Shown: positions 8,319-17,416, counted from the first letter of the stretch. The stretch: DNA of 64,000 nt from Acuticoccus kalidii (GCF_021556395.1 NZ_JAKGCS010000036.1:930001-994000); one strand, 5' to 3'. Numbers and translations are program-made. The notes: generated by a model from the letters alone, not told the origin.

Positions 8319-9632
8319 ATGGATGGCATGAGCGAGGCCGCCGGCGAGAGCTTCTGGGCCGCGACCGCGACGGGGCACGCACCGACCGAGCGCCTCGAAG
8401 GTCATCTCGACACGGATATCGCCGTCATCGGGGGCGGCGTGACCGGCCTCTGCGCCGCACTCCATCTCGCCGAAGCCGGACGCGAGGTCGTCGTGATCGA
8501 CGCCGAGGCGCCGGGCTGGGGCGCGAGTGGACGCGCCGGCGGCGAGGTCCTGCCCGGCCTCAAAATCGATCCTGAGACGATGGTGTCCCGCTTCGGCGAA
8601 ATGGAGGGCGAGCGGCTCGCCGAGTGGGCCGGCGGGATCACCGATCTCGTCTTCTCGCTTGTCGAGCGTCACGGGATCGACTGTCATGCGCGGCGGACCG
8701 GCTGGGTGCAGGCCGCCTATACCAAGGGCGAGATGAAGACGCTCGAAGCGCGCTGCCGCCAATGGCAGGCGCGCGGCGCGCCGGTCAAGCTTCTCGACCG
8801 GGAGGAGACCGCGCGCTGTCTCGGAACGCCGCCCGAACTCTATCTCGGCGCCTGGCTCGACGGGCGCGGCGGCGCCATTCACCCGCTCGATTATACGCTC
8901 GGCCTCGCCGCCGCCGCCGCGCGTCATGGCGCAAGGCTCTTCCGCAAGGCTCCGGCGCGGACGCTGACCCATGAGGGGAGCGCGTGGCGCATCACCACGG
9001 ACAATGGCGGGTCGATCAAGGTGCGCCATGTCGTCGTCGCGACCAATGCCTATACCGGCGATCTCGTCCCCGGCCTCAGCCGGTCGATCGTGCCGATGCG
9101 TGCCTCGCAGGCCGTGTCCGCCCCACTCGATGCGGCGCAGCGGGAGGCGATCCTTCCGGCCGGCCATGTCGCCTCCGATCGGCGCCGCGTCCTCATCTCG
9201 TTTCGTCTGTCGCACGATGGCCGTCTGATCCTCGGCGGGCCGGGCGGCACGGGGCAGGCGAAGGGCGAGGCGCTTTTCGCGAAGGCGTCCGAGACGGCCG
9301 TGGAGCTCTTCGGCGCGGCGGGAGAGGGCGTCCGCTGGGCCTATGGCTGGTCGGGGCAGATCGCGTTGACGCGCGATTTCCTGCCCCACCTCCACGAACC
9401 CGAGACGGGGCTTCATGTGGCGCTCGGCTATAATGGCCGCGGCCTCGCCCTCGCGAGCGCCCTCGGCAAGGAGGTCGCCGACCGGATCGCCGGTGGTTCG
9501 CCCGAAGCGCTCGCCTTTCCGGTGTCGCGCCTCAAACCGATCCCGCTTCATGCGGCGAGCGAGCCGGCTCTCGCCGTCGGCCAGCGCGTGATGGGCCTCC
9601 TCGACCAAATGGAGCGGCGGCTCGGAATTTGA
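8319..9632 (+). CDS. FAD-dependent oxidoreductase, PuuB/OrdL-like
   Basis: A 437-residue D-amino-acid-oxidase-fold flavoprotein. The FAD motif GGGVTGLCAALHLAEAG starts about residue 35, followed by the GWGASGR loop; the C-terminus carries the second FAD contact YNGRGLALASALG. It is of the type that includes gamma-glutamylputrescine oxidoreductase and oxidises C-N bonds of amines or N-substituted amino acids. Where relatives usually read GASGRNGGQ, this one has GASGRAGGEV, a change beside the flavin. In-frame GTGs at 8310 and 8316 would overlap or abut the amidoligase stop, so the two genes are coupled. Confidence 0.88.
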   Translation: MDGMSEAAGESFWAATATGHAPTERLEGHLDTDIAVIGGGVTGLCAALHLAEAGREVVVIDAEAPGWGASGRAGGEVLPGLKIDPETMVSRFGEMEGERLAEWAGGITDLVFSLVERHGIDCHARRTGWVQAAYTKGEMKTLEARCRQWQARGAPVKLLDREETARCLGTPPELYLGAWLDGRGGAIHPLDYTLGLAAAAARHGARLFRKAPARTLTHEGSAWRITTDNGGSIKVRHVVVATNAYTGDLVPGLSRSIVPMRASQAVSAPLDAAQREAILPAGHVASDRRRVLISFRLSHDGRLILGGPGGTGQAKGEALFAKASETAVELFGAAGEGVRWAYGWSGQIALTRDFLPHLHEPETGLHVALGYNGRGLALASALGKEVADRIAGGSPEALAFPVSRLKPIPLHAASEPALAVGQRVMGLLDQMERRLGI

Positions 9633-9739
9633 CGGCGATCAAGGCGATCTCCGGCTGATGGCGTGATATCGTTAAAACGGCCGGATCAGGCCGATCTGTG
9701 CTGCCTCGGAAGACGACACGATAAAAAGGGGAGGACACG

Positions 9740-10438
9740 ATGCAGGCCAAGGACATCATGAACACGGCGGTGATCACCGTCACCGCGGACACGCCGATCA
9801 CCGATGCCGCGCGGCGTCTGATGGAGCACCATATCAGCGCGCTTCCTGTGGTCGATGCGTCGGGCAAGCTCGTCGGCCTCGTCAGCGAGGGCGATTTCAT
9901 GCGCCGTCTGGAGGACGGGGACGACGGCCATCGCCGGGCGTGGTGGCTCCTGCCGCTCGCCGATCCCGCCATCGAGGCCTCGCACTATGTGAAGGCGCAC
10001 GGGCACACCGTCGGCGACGTGATGACGAAACAGGTGATCACGGTGAACCCGTCGACGCCGGTGGGCGAGATTGCGCACATCCTCGAGACGAAGCGGATCA
10101 AGCGCGTTCCGGTGGTGGACGGGCACACCCTCGTCGGCATCGTGAGCCGCGCCGATCTCCTGCGCGCCGTGGCGGCCCGCGGCTCCGCCGCCATCGTGCC
10201 CGCCTCGGCGGACGACGAGACGATCCGCGAGGCAGTCCTCACCAAGCTCCGGTCGATGTCCTGGGCGCCGCTCACCCGGCTCAATGTCGTCGTCAATGAT
10301 GGCGTGGTCAGCTTCTGGGGCTTCGTCGACGATAAGGAGCTGACGCGGGCGATGAAGGTCGCGGCGGAGGAGGTGCCGGGCGTTCGGGGAGTCGAGATGA
10401 ACGTCTCCGAGACGCCGGCCTTCGGCTGGGCCGTCTGA
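9740..10438 (+). CDS. CBS-domain pair plus BON-domain protein
   Basis: A 232-residue soluble protein with two CBS motifs (about 1-60 and 92-150) and a C-terminal BON domain (about 160-228, ending VEMNV). Paired CBS domains usually sense adenine nucleotides, and BON domains often bind phospholipid or other hydrophobic ligands, so a stress- or energy-sensing role is likely. The ribosome-binding site is a clear GGGGAGG 6-7 bases before ATG. It stands alone between the FAD oxidoreductase and the convergent Lrp gene. Confidence 0.9.
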   Translation: MQAKDIMNTAVITVTADTPITDAARRLMEHHISALPVVDASGKLVGLVSEGDFMRRLEDGDDGHRRAWWLLPLADPAIEASHYVKAHGHTVGDVMTKQVITVNPSTPVGEIAHILETKRIKRVPVVDGHTLVGIVSRADLLRAVAARGSAAIVPASADDETIREAVLTKLRSMSWAPLTRLNVVVNDGVVSFWGFVDDKELTRAMKVAAEEVPGVRGVEMNVSETPAFGWAV

Positions 10439-10441
10439 GCC

Positions 10442-10921
10442 TCACCGCTCGACGAGATATTTCGTCGGCACCGCGGTGGTGTACTTCATCTCCTCCATCG
10501 CGATCGAGGAGGAGATTCCGGCGAAGTCGATCTTCGAGATGAGGAGATTGTAGACCTCGTCGAGCTTGGCGACGTCGGGCACCACGATGCGCAACATATA
10601 GTCGATCTCGCCGGTGAGGCGGTAGGCTTCCACCACCTCCGGAATGTCGGCGATGACGTTGCGGAAGGCGACGAGCCAATCGCGCGAATGCTGCGCGCGG
10701 ATCGCCATGAAGACGGTGAGGGCGACATTCGCCTGCGCCCGGTCGAGAAGCGCGACGCGGCGGCGGATCAGGCCGTCCCGCTCCATCCGCCGCACGCGCC
10801 GCCAGCACGGGGAGGGGGACAGGCCCACCCGCTCGGCGATCTCGTTCATCTGAAGCGTCGCGTCCTCCTGGAGGAGGTCGAGAATGCGCCGGTCGATCTG
10901 GTCGAGGCGAGGATCGGTCAT
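10442..10921 (-). CDS. Lrp/AsnC-family transcriptional regulator
   Basis: 159 residues, standard for Lrp/AsnC. The N-terminal winged helix-turn-helix reads LDQIDRRILDLLQEDA then EIAERVGLSPSPCWRRVRR, and the C-terminal RAM ligand-binding domain ends with VVEAYRLTGEIDYMLRIVVPD and the TTAVPTKYL tail. Such regulators bind amino acids and commonly control a divergent neighbour. Here the divergent gene is an aspartate/glutamate racemase-family enzyme, its likely target. The start at 10921 is the first ATG before the conserved helix; the upstream extension is unlike the family. Confidence 0.94.
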   Translation of the reverse strand: MTDPRLDQIDRRILDLLQEDATLQMNEIAERVGLSPSPCWRRVRRMERDGLIRRRVALLDRAQANVALTVFMAIRAQHSRDWLVAFRNVIADIPEVVEAYRLTGEIDYMLRIVVPDVAKLDEVYNLLISKIDFAGISSSIAMEEMKYTTAVPTKYLVER

Positions 10922-11081
10922 GTGATTCGCGGGGTTCGTGGGCTGACGCAATCTGATTGCGCAGAACCCTATATCGGCGCAACCAGATTGCCGAGTTTGC
11001 GTGAAAGGCGCCGAACTTTGCAAGCCGGCTTCGCCGCGTTGCTCTTATCCTCCGCCCATTCAAAATCGGAGGACAGTCGAC

Positions 11082-11813
11082 ATGCGTTGTATCGGGTTGC
11101 TGGGCGGAATGAGCTGGGAAAGCACCGCGGTCTATTATCGCCGGCTCAACGAGGTGGTCCGCGATCGCTTTGGCGGGCTCCACTCGGCCGAGATCCTGAT
11201 GCGCTCCGTCGATTTCGCCGAGATCGTCGCGCTGCAAAAGGCCGGCGCGTGGGATGCGGCGGGCCGCCGTCTCGCCGACGAGGCGCGCAAGCTCGAGGCC
11301 GCCGGGGCGGACTGCGTTCTCATCTGCACCAACACGATGCACATTCTCGCCGAGCCGGTGCAGGCCGCGATCTCGATCCCGCTCCTTCATATCGCCGACA
11401 CCACGGGCGAGGCGCTGAAGGCGGCGAACGTCACGCGGCCGCTGCTCCTCGCGACGCGTTACACCATGGAGCAGGCCTTCTATCGCGACCGGCTGAAAGA
11501 GCGGTACGGCATCGAGGCGGTGGTTCCTGGGGACGATGATCGCGGCACCATCCATGACGTGATCTTCGAGGAGCTGTGCTGCGGCGTCGTCAAGGACACT
11601 TCGCGCGCGGCCTATCAGGCGATCATCGAGCGGGCGGGCGACGAGATCGACGCGGTGATCCTCGGCTGCACCGAGATCGGCCTCCTCCTCGACAAGACGT
11701 GCGTGCCGCTTCCGGTGTTCGACACGACGCTCCTCCACGCCGACGCCGCAGTGGATTTCGCCACGGACGGGGCGGCCGTTTCGGCGAAGACGGTGATGGA
11801 GAACGCCGCCTGA
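11082..11813 (+). CDS. Aspartate/glutamate racemase-family enzyme
   Basis: 243 residues of the aspartate racemase type, cofactor-independent enzymes that use two cysteines as acid and base. Both are present: Cys82 in ICTNTMH and Cys196 in LGCTEIGLL, with the N-terminal GLLGGMSWEST phosphate/carboxylate loop. The likely reaction is D/L interconversion of an acidic amino acid, although related enzymes handle hydantoins or maleate. GGAGG lies 8 bases before the ATG at 11082. Its position opposite an Lrp regulator suggests amino-acid-responsive expression. Confidence 0.9.
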   Translation: MRCIGLLGGMSWESTAVYYRRLNEVVRDRFGGLHSAEILMRSVDFAEIVALQKAGAWDAAGRRLADEARKLEAAGADCVLICTNTMHILAEPVQAAISIPLLHIADTTGEALKAANVTRPLLLATRYTMEQAFYRDRLKERYGIEAVVPGDDDRGTIHDVIFEELCCGVVKDTSRAAYQAIIERAGDEIDAVILGCTEIGLLLDKTCVPLPVFDTTLLHADAAVDFATDGAAVSAKTVMENAA

Positions 11814-11843
11814 GGCGGTCAAGGCGTCCTCGTTTAACGCCTA

Positions 11844-11870
11844 TGTGGCGTCATGGGGATGCCCGCCACA
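11844..11870 (+). terminator. Hairpin downstream of the racemase gene
   Basis: TGTGGCG and CGCCACA form a perfect 7-bp stem, extended inward by CAT/ATG after a small internal loop around GGGG. It starts 30 bases after the racemase stop codon and is a reasonable terminator, though no T-tract follows. Confidence 0.5.
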
Positions 11871-12054
11871 AATCGCACCTCATGCGCTTCCCTCCGAAGG
11901 GGACAGGCACTAGCGTCCCGCTGGCATTGCGGGTGGCGCGCGCGTCCTCCGCGTCGCGCACGGTGATGAAACTCCCCGACAGGTGGGCACACCACTTGCT
12001 GTACCGCGGGAGGCGTTCGATCCGTGGCGCCCGTTGGTCGAAGCTGGTGAAGGC

Positions 12055-13401
12055 ATGAACGGTCCGATCGATCCGAAGCTCGTCGCCGCCCCGAAGCCGG
12101 GGCGTGCGGCGCCCTCATTGTGGGCCGATACGGCGGTGGCGGCGCCGCCGTCGCCGACGCTGGACGGCGCGGAGCGGGCCGATGTGGCGATCATCGGCGC
12201 GGGCTTTACCGGCCTTTCCACCGCGATCCATCTTGCCGAAGCGGGTGTCGACGTCGCGGTCATCGAGGCGGAAAGCGTCGGTTATGGCGCGTCGGGCCGC
12301 AACAATGGCCAAGTCATCCCGACCTTGTCGCGCCTTGATCCGGCCGCCATGGCGGCGCGCTATCCGGCGCGGGGGGCCGACGGCATCGCCGCGGGTGAGC
12401 GCCTGGCCGCTTTGGTGCGCGACAGCGCCGGGATCGTCTTCGATCTCGTCCGCCGGCTCGGCCTCGACGCCGAAGCGGAGCAGACCGGCTGGCTCCAGCC
12501 CGTCCACACCCCCGGCCGGATGCGCCTTGCCGAGACGCGTTGGCGCGAATGGCAGGCGATCGGCGCCGATATCGCACTCCTCGACCGCGAGGCGATGGCG
12601 AAGGCGCTCGGCAGCCCCAATTATTTCGGCGGCATCCGCATGGCGAGCGGCGGGCACATCAACCCGTTGTCGCTCGCCCGTGAGATGGCCCGCGCGCTGC
12701 AAGGTCTCGGCGGTCGCGTGTTCGTCCAATCTCCGGCGCGCGGCCTCACCCATGGGGCGGACGGCTGGCGCATCGAGGCAGGGCGGGGGAGCCTCACCGC
12801 CAAGCATCTCATCGTCGCCACCAACGCCTATACGCACGACATCGCCGAGCCGCTCCGCCGCTCGGTCGTCCCCGTCGCGTCCTGGCAGATGTCGACCACG
12901 CCGCTCGATCCGCAGATCGCGGCCACGATCATCCCCGGCCGCGAGGCGGCGTCCGACACGCGCGGCGATCTGCGCTTCTTCCGCCACACGGCCAATGGCC
13001 GTCTCGTCGCCGGCGGGGCGCTCATCGTTCCGGCCGACGGTGTCGGCAAGCTGAAGGCGATGATCGCGGACCGCCTCGTCGAGACCTTTCCGCAGATCGG
13101 CGAGGTCTCGTTCGATCATGTCTGGAACGGCTATATCGGGATGACGCCGGATTTCTCCCCGCGCCTCCTGGAGCTCGGGCCGGATGCGTATGGCTGGACG
13201 GGCTGCAATGGACGGGGCGTCGCGCTGTCGATCGCACTCGGGCGCGAGTTCGCCGCCCTGTTGCGGGGCGAGCCGCGCGACCGCCTCGCGCTGCCCTTCG
13301 AGCCGGCGGCGCCGATCCCCCTGCACGCGATTGCGAAGACGGTCGCCCCGCTGATGCTCGCGCGCTTCCGCTTCAAGGACAGCCGCGAGGTCGCCGGATG
13401 A
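12055..13401 (+). CDS. FAD-dependent oxidoreductase, PuuB/OrdL-like (second copy)
   Basis: 448 residues of the same D-amino-acid-oxidase-like family as the gene at 8319, but clearly diverged. The FAD-binding Rossmann motif IIGAGFTGLSTAIHLAEAG lies near residue 47, followed by GYGASGRNNGQ, the usual family sequence, and the C-terminal NGRGVALSIALG contact. It probably oxidises an amine or N-substituted amino acid, delivering electrons to oxygen or quinone. It lies about 140 bp upstream of livK and on the same strand as the whole liv operon, which suggests that the transporter supplies its substrate. A GAAGG a few bases upstream supports the ATG at 12055. Confidence 0.88.
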   Translation: MNGPIDPKLVAAPKPGRAAPSLWADTAVAAPPSPTLDGAERADVAIIGAGFTGLSTAIHLAEAGVDVAVIEAESVGYGASGRNNGQVIPTLSRLDPAAMAARYPARGADGIAAGERLAALVRDSAGIVFDLVRRLGLDAEAEQTGWLQPVHTPGRMRLAETRWREWQAIGADIALLDREAMAKALGSPNYFGGIRMASGGHINPLSLAREMARALQGLGGRVFVQSPARGLTHGADGWRIEAGRGSLTAKHLIVATNAYTHDIAEPLRRSVVPVASWQMSTTPLDPQIAATIIPGREAASDTRGDLRFFRHTANGRLVAGGALIVPADGVGKLKAMIADRLVETFPQIGEVSFDHVWNGYIGMTPDFSPRLLELGPDAYGWTGCNGRGVALSIALGREFAALLRGEPRDRLALPFEPAAPIPLHAIAKTVAPLMLARFRFKDSREVAG

Positions 13402-13543
13402 GGCGAATCCGACCGGCTCCCCGGCCCGCGACCGACGCGGGGCTTGCCGGATGCGCCGGACTGGCACACACGAGATACGACGTCCTTCACGCGAAGGGAC
13501 GAGCCATACGAAACGAACGAGACGAGGACAGGAGATTCTATCG

Positions 13544-14653
13544 ATGACGAGATTGAAGACGACGGCCCTCATCGGTGCGCTCGCGGCGCTGGTCGCGACC
13601 GGCGCGCACGCGCAGGATCCGATCAAGATCGGCTATCAGCTCCCGCTCACCGGCGACACCGCCCAGTACGGCCAGGGCTTCCGTAACGCCGCGCAGATGC
13701 AGCTCGAAAAGTTCAACGCTTCCGGCAAGATCCCGGTCCCGGTCGAGATCGTTTACGAAGACAGCCGCTCCGACGCCAAAGAAGGCGTCACGATCGCGCG
13801 CAAATTCGTCGACGATCCCGCGATCGTCGCCGTCCTCGGCGACTTCACGTCGACGGTGTCGATGGCGGCGGCGCAGGTCTACCGCCAGGCCGGGATGCCC
13901 CAGCTCTCGCAGACCGCGTCCCACCCGGACTACACCAAAATCTCCGAGTACCAGTTCCGCAACATCACGACCCAGGACCAGGAAGGCCCCTACAACGCCG
14001 ACTGGTTCACCGAGCTCGGCTACAAGAAGGTCGCCGTGATCGCGGAGCAGACCGACTGGGGTCAGTCGGTGGTCGACGGCTTCAGCGAGCGCTTCAAGGA
14101 AGACGGCGGGGAGATCGTGTTCTCCGAGTTCTTCAATCGCGGCCTGAAGGACTTCCGTTCGGTCATCACCAAGATCGAGCGCGCCCAGCCGGACGCGATC
14201 TATACGGGCTTCTTCTACGAGGACGGCGCGAACTTCCTGCGCCAGGCGCGGCAGCTCGGCGTGGAGACCCCCATCTTCTCGACCTCCGCCGCGTACAACC
14301 CCGCGCTGATCGACCTCGCCGGCGAGGCCGCCAACGGCATGAAGCTCACCGTCACCTTCCTGCCGACGAGCGATGATCCGAACGTGAAGGCGTTCGTCGA
14401 CGAGTACACCGAGCGTTATGGCGAGGCCCCCGGCCAGTTCCCGGCCCAGGCCTATGACGCGGTCGGCATCATGCTCGACGCCGTCGCGAAGACCTATCCC
14501 GATACGACGCGGGAGACGATGCGCGACGCGCTCGCCGAGACGAAGGACTATCCGGGCGTCACCGGCGTCACGACGTTCGACGAGAACCGCGAGCCGGCGA
14601 AGGAACTCGCCAAGGCCGAGGTGAAGGACGGCGAGTTCGTCGCTCTTCCCTGA
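13544..14653 (+). CDS. livK: Branched-chain-amino-acid-type ABC substrate-binding protein (LivK-like), operon 1
   Basis: A 369-residue periplasmic receptor with a signal peptide at 1-23 (cut after AHA), mature start QDPIKIGYQLPLTGDTAQYG. The fold is the type I periplasmic binding protein of the LivJ/LivK/amide family; DSRSDAKEGVTIARKFV and the two-lobe layout are typical. AGGAG precedes the ATG at 13544. It leads a complete livKHMGF set. Family members carry branched-chain amino acids, amides, urea or aromatic acids, so the flanking FAD oxidoreductase and ATC-hydrolase gene are better guides to substrate than the family name. Confidence 0.93.
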   Translation: MTRLKTTALIGALAALVATGAHAQDPIKIGYQLPLTGDTAQYGQGFRNAAQMQLEKFNASGKIPVPVEIVYEDSRSDAKEGVTIARKFVDDPAIVAVLGDFTSTVSMAAAQVYRQAGMPQLSQTASHPDYTKISEYQFRNITTQDQEGPYNADWFTELGYKKVAVIAEQTDWGQSVVDGFSERFKEDGGEIVFSEFFNRGLKDFRSVITKIERAQPDAIYTGFFYEDGANFLRQARQLGVETPIFSTSAAYNPALIDLAGEAANGMKLTVTFLPTSDDPNVKAFVDEYTERYGEAPGQFPAQAYDAVGIMLDAVAKTYPDTTRETMRDALAETKDYPGVTGVTTFDENREPAKELAKAEVKDGEFVALP

Positions 14654-14660
14654 TATGACC

Positions 14661-14683
14661 GGCGGGTGCCGCGCGCACCCGCC
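14661..14683 (+). promoter_or_regulatory. Intercistronic hairpin after livK (operon 1)
   Basis: GGCGGGTGC and GCACCCGCC form a perfect 9-bp stem with a 5-base loop, 8 bases after the livK stop. No T-tract follows. It fits an attenuator or mRNA-protecting stem-loop that keeps binding-protein message in excess. Confidence 0.68.
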
Positions 14684-14716
14684 ATCCCACCGGGCCCCTC
14701 ACGCGAAAGCCAGGCG

Positions 14717-15631
14717 ATGATCGACCCTTATTATCTGCAGCAGCTCGTCATCGGCCTGTCCCTTGGCATGACGTATGCGCTGATGGCGATCGGCTTCACG
14801 CTGATCTTCGGCGTTCTCAACGTGGTGAACTTCGCCCATGGCGAGGTCTACACGATCGGCGCCTTCGCCAGTCTCGTGCTCATCACGGCCGTCGCGCCGC
14901 CGTTCGTTGCGGTGGTGGTGTTCGCGCTCGCGATCGGCGCGCTCGCGGGATTCTCGCTGGAGCGCATCGCGTTCAAGCCGTTCCGCCGATTCACCGACGA
15001 GGCCTCGCTGAAATCGCGCGCCATGCGCGAGGCGACGCTTCTGTCCTCGCTCGCCGTCTCCATCATCGCCCGTGAGGCGATCGAGCTGCTCTTCGGCTCG
15101 CAGCAGCAGGCGGTGCCGTTCGAGTATCTGATCAACCAGCCGATCCACCTCGGCCCGGTGATCATCGTCACCGGCGATCTGATCATTTTCGGCATCTCCG
15201 CCCTGATGCTGATCGGCCTGCAATTCCTCCTCACCCGCACCCATGTCGGCCTGTCGATCCGCGCGGTCTCCAACAATCCGCTCGGCGCGCGTTATGTCGG
15301 CATCAACGTCGACCGCACGATTATCATGACCTTCGTCATCGGCGGTATGATGGGCGCGGCGGCGGGCATCCTCGTCGGCCTCTATTATGGCGTGATCTTC
15401 CCCGCCATGGGCTTCATTCCCGGCGTGAAGGCCTTCGTCGCGATGGTGATGGGCGGGCTCTCCTCGATCCCGGGCGCGGTGATCTGCGCGATCATTCTCG
15501 GCCTGTCGGAATCGGTCGCGGTGACGTTCATTTCGTCCGGCTGGGCCGACATGGTCGCCTACGGCTTCCTGATCGTCACGCTGATCTTCTTCCCGCAGGG
15601 GCTTTTCGGTGCGAGGCGCGAACGTGTCTGA
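14717..15631 (+). CDS. livH: ABC transporter permease LivH-like, operon 1
   Basis: A 304-residue inner-membrane permease with about eight hydrophobic segments. The LivH signatures GMTYALMAIGFTLIFGV and NVVNFAHGEVYTIGAF are at the N-terminus, and VKAFVAMVMGGLSSIPGA near the C-terminus matches the coupling region that contacts the ATPases. The ATG at 14717 is immediately before the first membrane segment; an upstream extension is Pro-rich and unlike the family. It overlaps livM by 8 bases if livM starts at the GTG at 15624. Confidence 0.95.
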   Translation: MIDPYYLQQLVIGLSLGMTYALMAIGFTLIFGVLNVVNFAHGEVYTIGAFASLVLITAVAPPFVAVVVFALAIGALAGFSLERIAFKPFRRFTDEASLKSRAMREATLLSSLAVSIIAREAIELLFGSQQQAVPFEYLINQPIHLGPVIIVTGDLIIFGISALMLIGLQFLLTRTHVGLSIRAVSNNPLGARYVGINVDRTIIMTFVIGGMMGAAAGILVGLYYGVIFPAMGFIPGVKAFVAMVMGGLSSIPGAVICAIILGLSESVAVTFISSGWADMVAYGFLIVTLIFFPQGLFGARRERV

Positions 15632-16664
15632 TCTCGCCAATCCGCCCACCGCGGCGCCGCCCAGCACCTTGCGCAATCTCGTGCTGCCGATCCTGATCGC
15701 GATCGTGATCTTCGCGGTCGTGCCCGCGGTCCTCACCTCGTTCGGCCGGGGCTATTTCTGGCAGATCGCGAACATCGCGCTGATCTTCGTCCTCCTCGCC
15801 GCCTCGCTTCACGTGGTGACGGGCGTCGCCGGGCTCCTCCATCTCGGTCACGCCGCCTTTTATGGTGTCGGCGCCTACACCGCGGGCCTTCTTGCGAGCG
15901 AGCAGGGGATGCCGTTCCTCGTGACGATCCCCGCGGCGGCGATCGTCACGGCGGCGATCGCCTTCCTCGTCGCTTTGCCGACGATGCGGCTGGTGTCGAT
16001 CTATTTCGCGGTCGCGACGCTCGCGATCGGGCAGATGATCTATCTCGTCCTCCTCAACTGGGTGAGCTTCACCCACGGGCCGAACGGCGTTCTCATCTTC
16101 TCCGGCCTCGAGGTGTTCGGCATCGACCTCTCGTCGCCGATCGCGACCTATTTCCTCGTCGCGGTGATCGTGTCGGCCTCGATCGTCCTCATCCACCGGA
16201 TCAGCCACTCCTATTACGGCAACGCGCTACGCAGCCTCAGGGAGGACGATCAGTGCGCCGATGCGATGGGCGTGCGCACCGCGCGGCTCAAGATGGAGGC
16301 GTTCGTGATCTCCGCAGCCTTCGCGGGGATCGCCGGCGCGCTCTGGGCGCACACCACGGGCTATATCTCGCCGAGCGATTTCGACTTTGCCGAATCGATC
16401 CTCATCCTCGCGATGGTGGTGGTCGGCGGGCTCGGCTCGCTGCCAGGCGCGGTGATCGGTGCGCTCCTCCTCATCCTTCTGCCGGAGGTGCTGCGTGATG
16501 TCGGCGACGTGCGCAACATCATGGTCGGTATCGTCATGTTCCTGTCGATCCTCCTTCTCCCGAAGGGCCTGTTCGGCGAGGTCTCGGCACTGTCGATGAT
16601 CCGGCGCCAATTCGGCGACGCCTGGCGGCGCGACGAGAACGGCAAGGGGATCGGCTGGCGATGA
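15624..16664 (+). CDS. livM: ABC transporter permease LivM-like, operon 1
   Basis: 346 residues, the second permease of the heterodimeric channel. HVVTGVAGLLHLGHAAFYGVG is the classical LivM signature, with LREDDQCADAMGV and VVGGLGSLPGAVIGA in the cytoplasmic coupling loops. I chose the GTG at 15624, overlapping the livH stop (GTGTCTGA), because it follows GAGG at suitable spacing; a GTG at 15609 is the alternative. It ends in an ATGA overlap with livG. Confidence 0.95.
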   Translation: MSDLANPPTAAPPSTLRNLVLPILIAIVIFAVVPAVLTSFGRGYFWQIANIALIFVLLAASLHVVTGVAGLLHLGHAAFYGVGAYTAGLLASEQGMPFLVTIPAAAIVTAAIAFLVALPTMRLVSIYFAVATLAIGQMIYLVLLNWVSFTHGPNGVLIFSGLEVFGIDLSSPIATYFLVAVIVSASIVLIHRISHSYYGNALRSLREDDQCADAMGVRTARLKMEAFVISAAFAGIAGALWAHTTGYISPSDFDFAESILILAMVVVGGLGSLPGAVIGALLLILLPEVLRDVGDVRNIMVGIVMFLSILLLPKGLFGEVSALSMIRRQFGDAWRRDENGKGIGWR

Positions 16665-17416
16665 GCGATTTCCTGACGATCCAGAACGCGACGCGCCGCT
16701 TCGGCGGCCTCGTCGCGGTGGACGATGTGACGACGCGCGTCGACCACGGCCAGCTCGTCGGCCTCATCGGGCCGAACGGGGCGGGCAAGACGACGCTCTT
16801 CAACCTCATTTCCGGGTTCACGCCGCTGTCCTCCGGTGACGTGCACTTCAAGGGGACGCGGCTCAACGGCATGAAGCCGAACCGCATCGCCCGTCTCGGC
16901 ATCGGCCGCACCTTCCAGAATCTGCGCGTGTTTCCGAACATGACGGTGTTCGACAATGTCTCGGTCGGCGCCTTCGGCACGCACCCGCAATCGGCGCTCG
17001 ACGCGCTGCGGTCGGGCTCCAAGCGGGCGGAGACGATCTCCGAGCGGGTCTGGCAGGCGCTGGAGCGCACCGAGCTCGCCTATGTCGCGACCGACCTTGC
17101 GGCGAACCTGTCCTATGGCAAGCGCAAATATCTCGAGATCGCGCGGGCGCTCGCGATGCAGCCGGACTTCCTCATCCTCGACGAGCCGGCCGCGGGCCTC
17201 AACGATTCGGAGACGCTGGAGCTTGCGAACTTCATCCGCTCGCTTCACGCGGACGGGCTCACCATCATGCTGGTGGAGCACGATATGGGCCTCGTGATGA
17301 GCGTGTGCGAACGCATCGTCGTGCTCGCGTCCGGCAAGAAGATCGCCGATGCGGATCCCGACACCGTGCGGGCCGATCCCGCCGTCCTCGAGGCCTATCT
17401 GGGGACCGACGAATGA
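16661..17416 (+). CDS. livG: ABC transporter ATPase LivG-like, operon 1
   Basis: A 251-residue cytoplasmic ATPase with Walker A GPNGAGKTT near residue 36, Q-loop in RTFQNLRVF, signature LSYGKRKYLEIARAL, Walker B LILDEPAAGL and the switch histidine in VEHDMGLVM. The C-terminal LEAYLG motif is typical of LivG. ATGA overlaps at both ends show translational coupling within livKHMGF. Confidence 0.96.
   Translation: MSDFLTIQNATRRFGGLVAVDDVTTRVDHGQLVGLIGPNGAGKTTLFNLISGFTPLSSGDVHFKGTRLNGMKPNRIARLGIGRTFQNLRVFPNMTVFDNVSVGAFGTHPQSALDALRSGSKRAETISERVWQALERTELAYVATDLAANLSYGKRKYLEIARALAMQPDFLILDEPAAGLNDSETLELANFIRSLHADGLTIMLVEHDMGLVMSVCERIVVLASGKKIADADPDTVRADPAVLEAYLGTDE

Noticed and set aside
14699..15736. 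Antisense open frame opposite livH
   Set aside because: Acidic, low-complexity translation without any family signature; shadow of livH codon bias.
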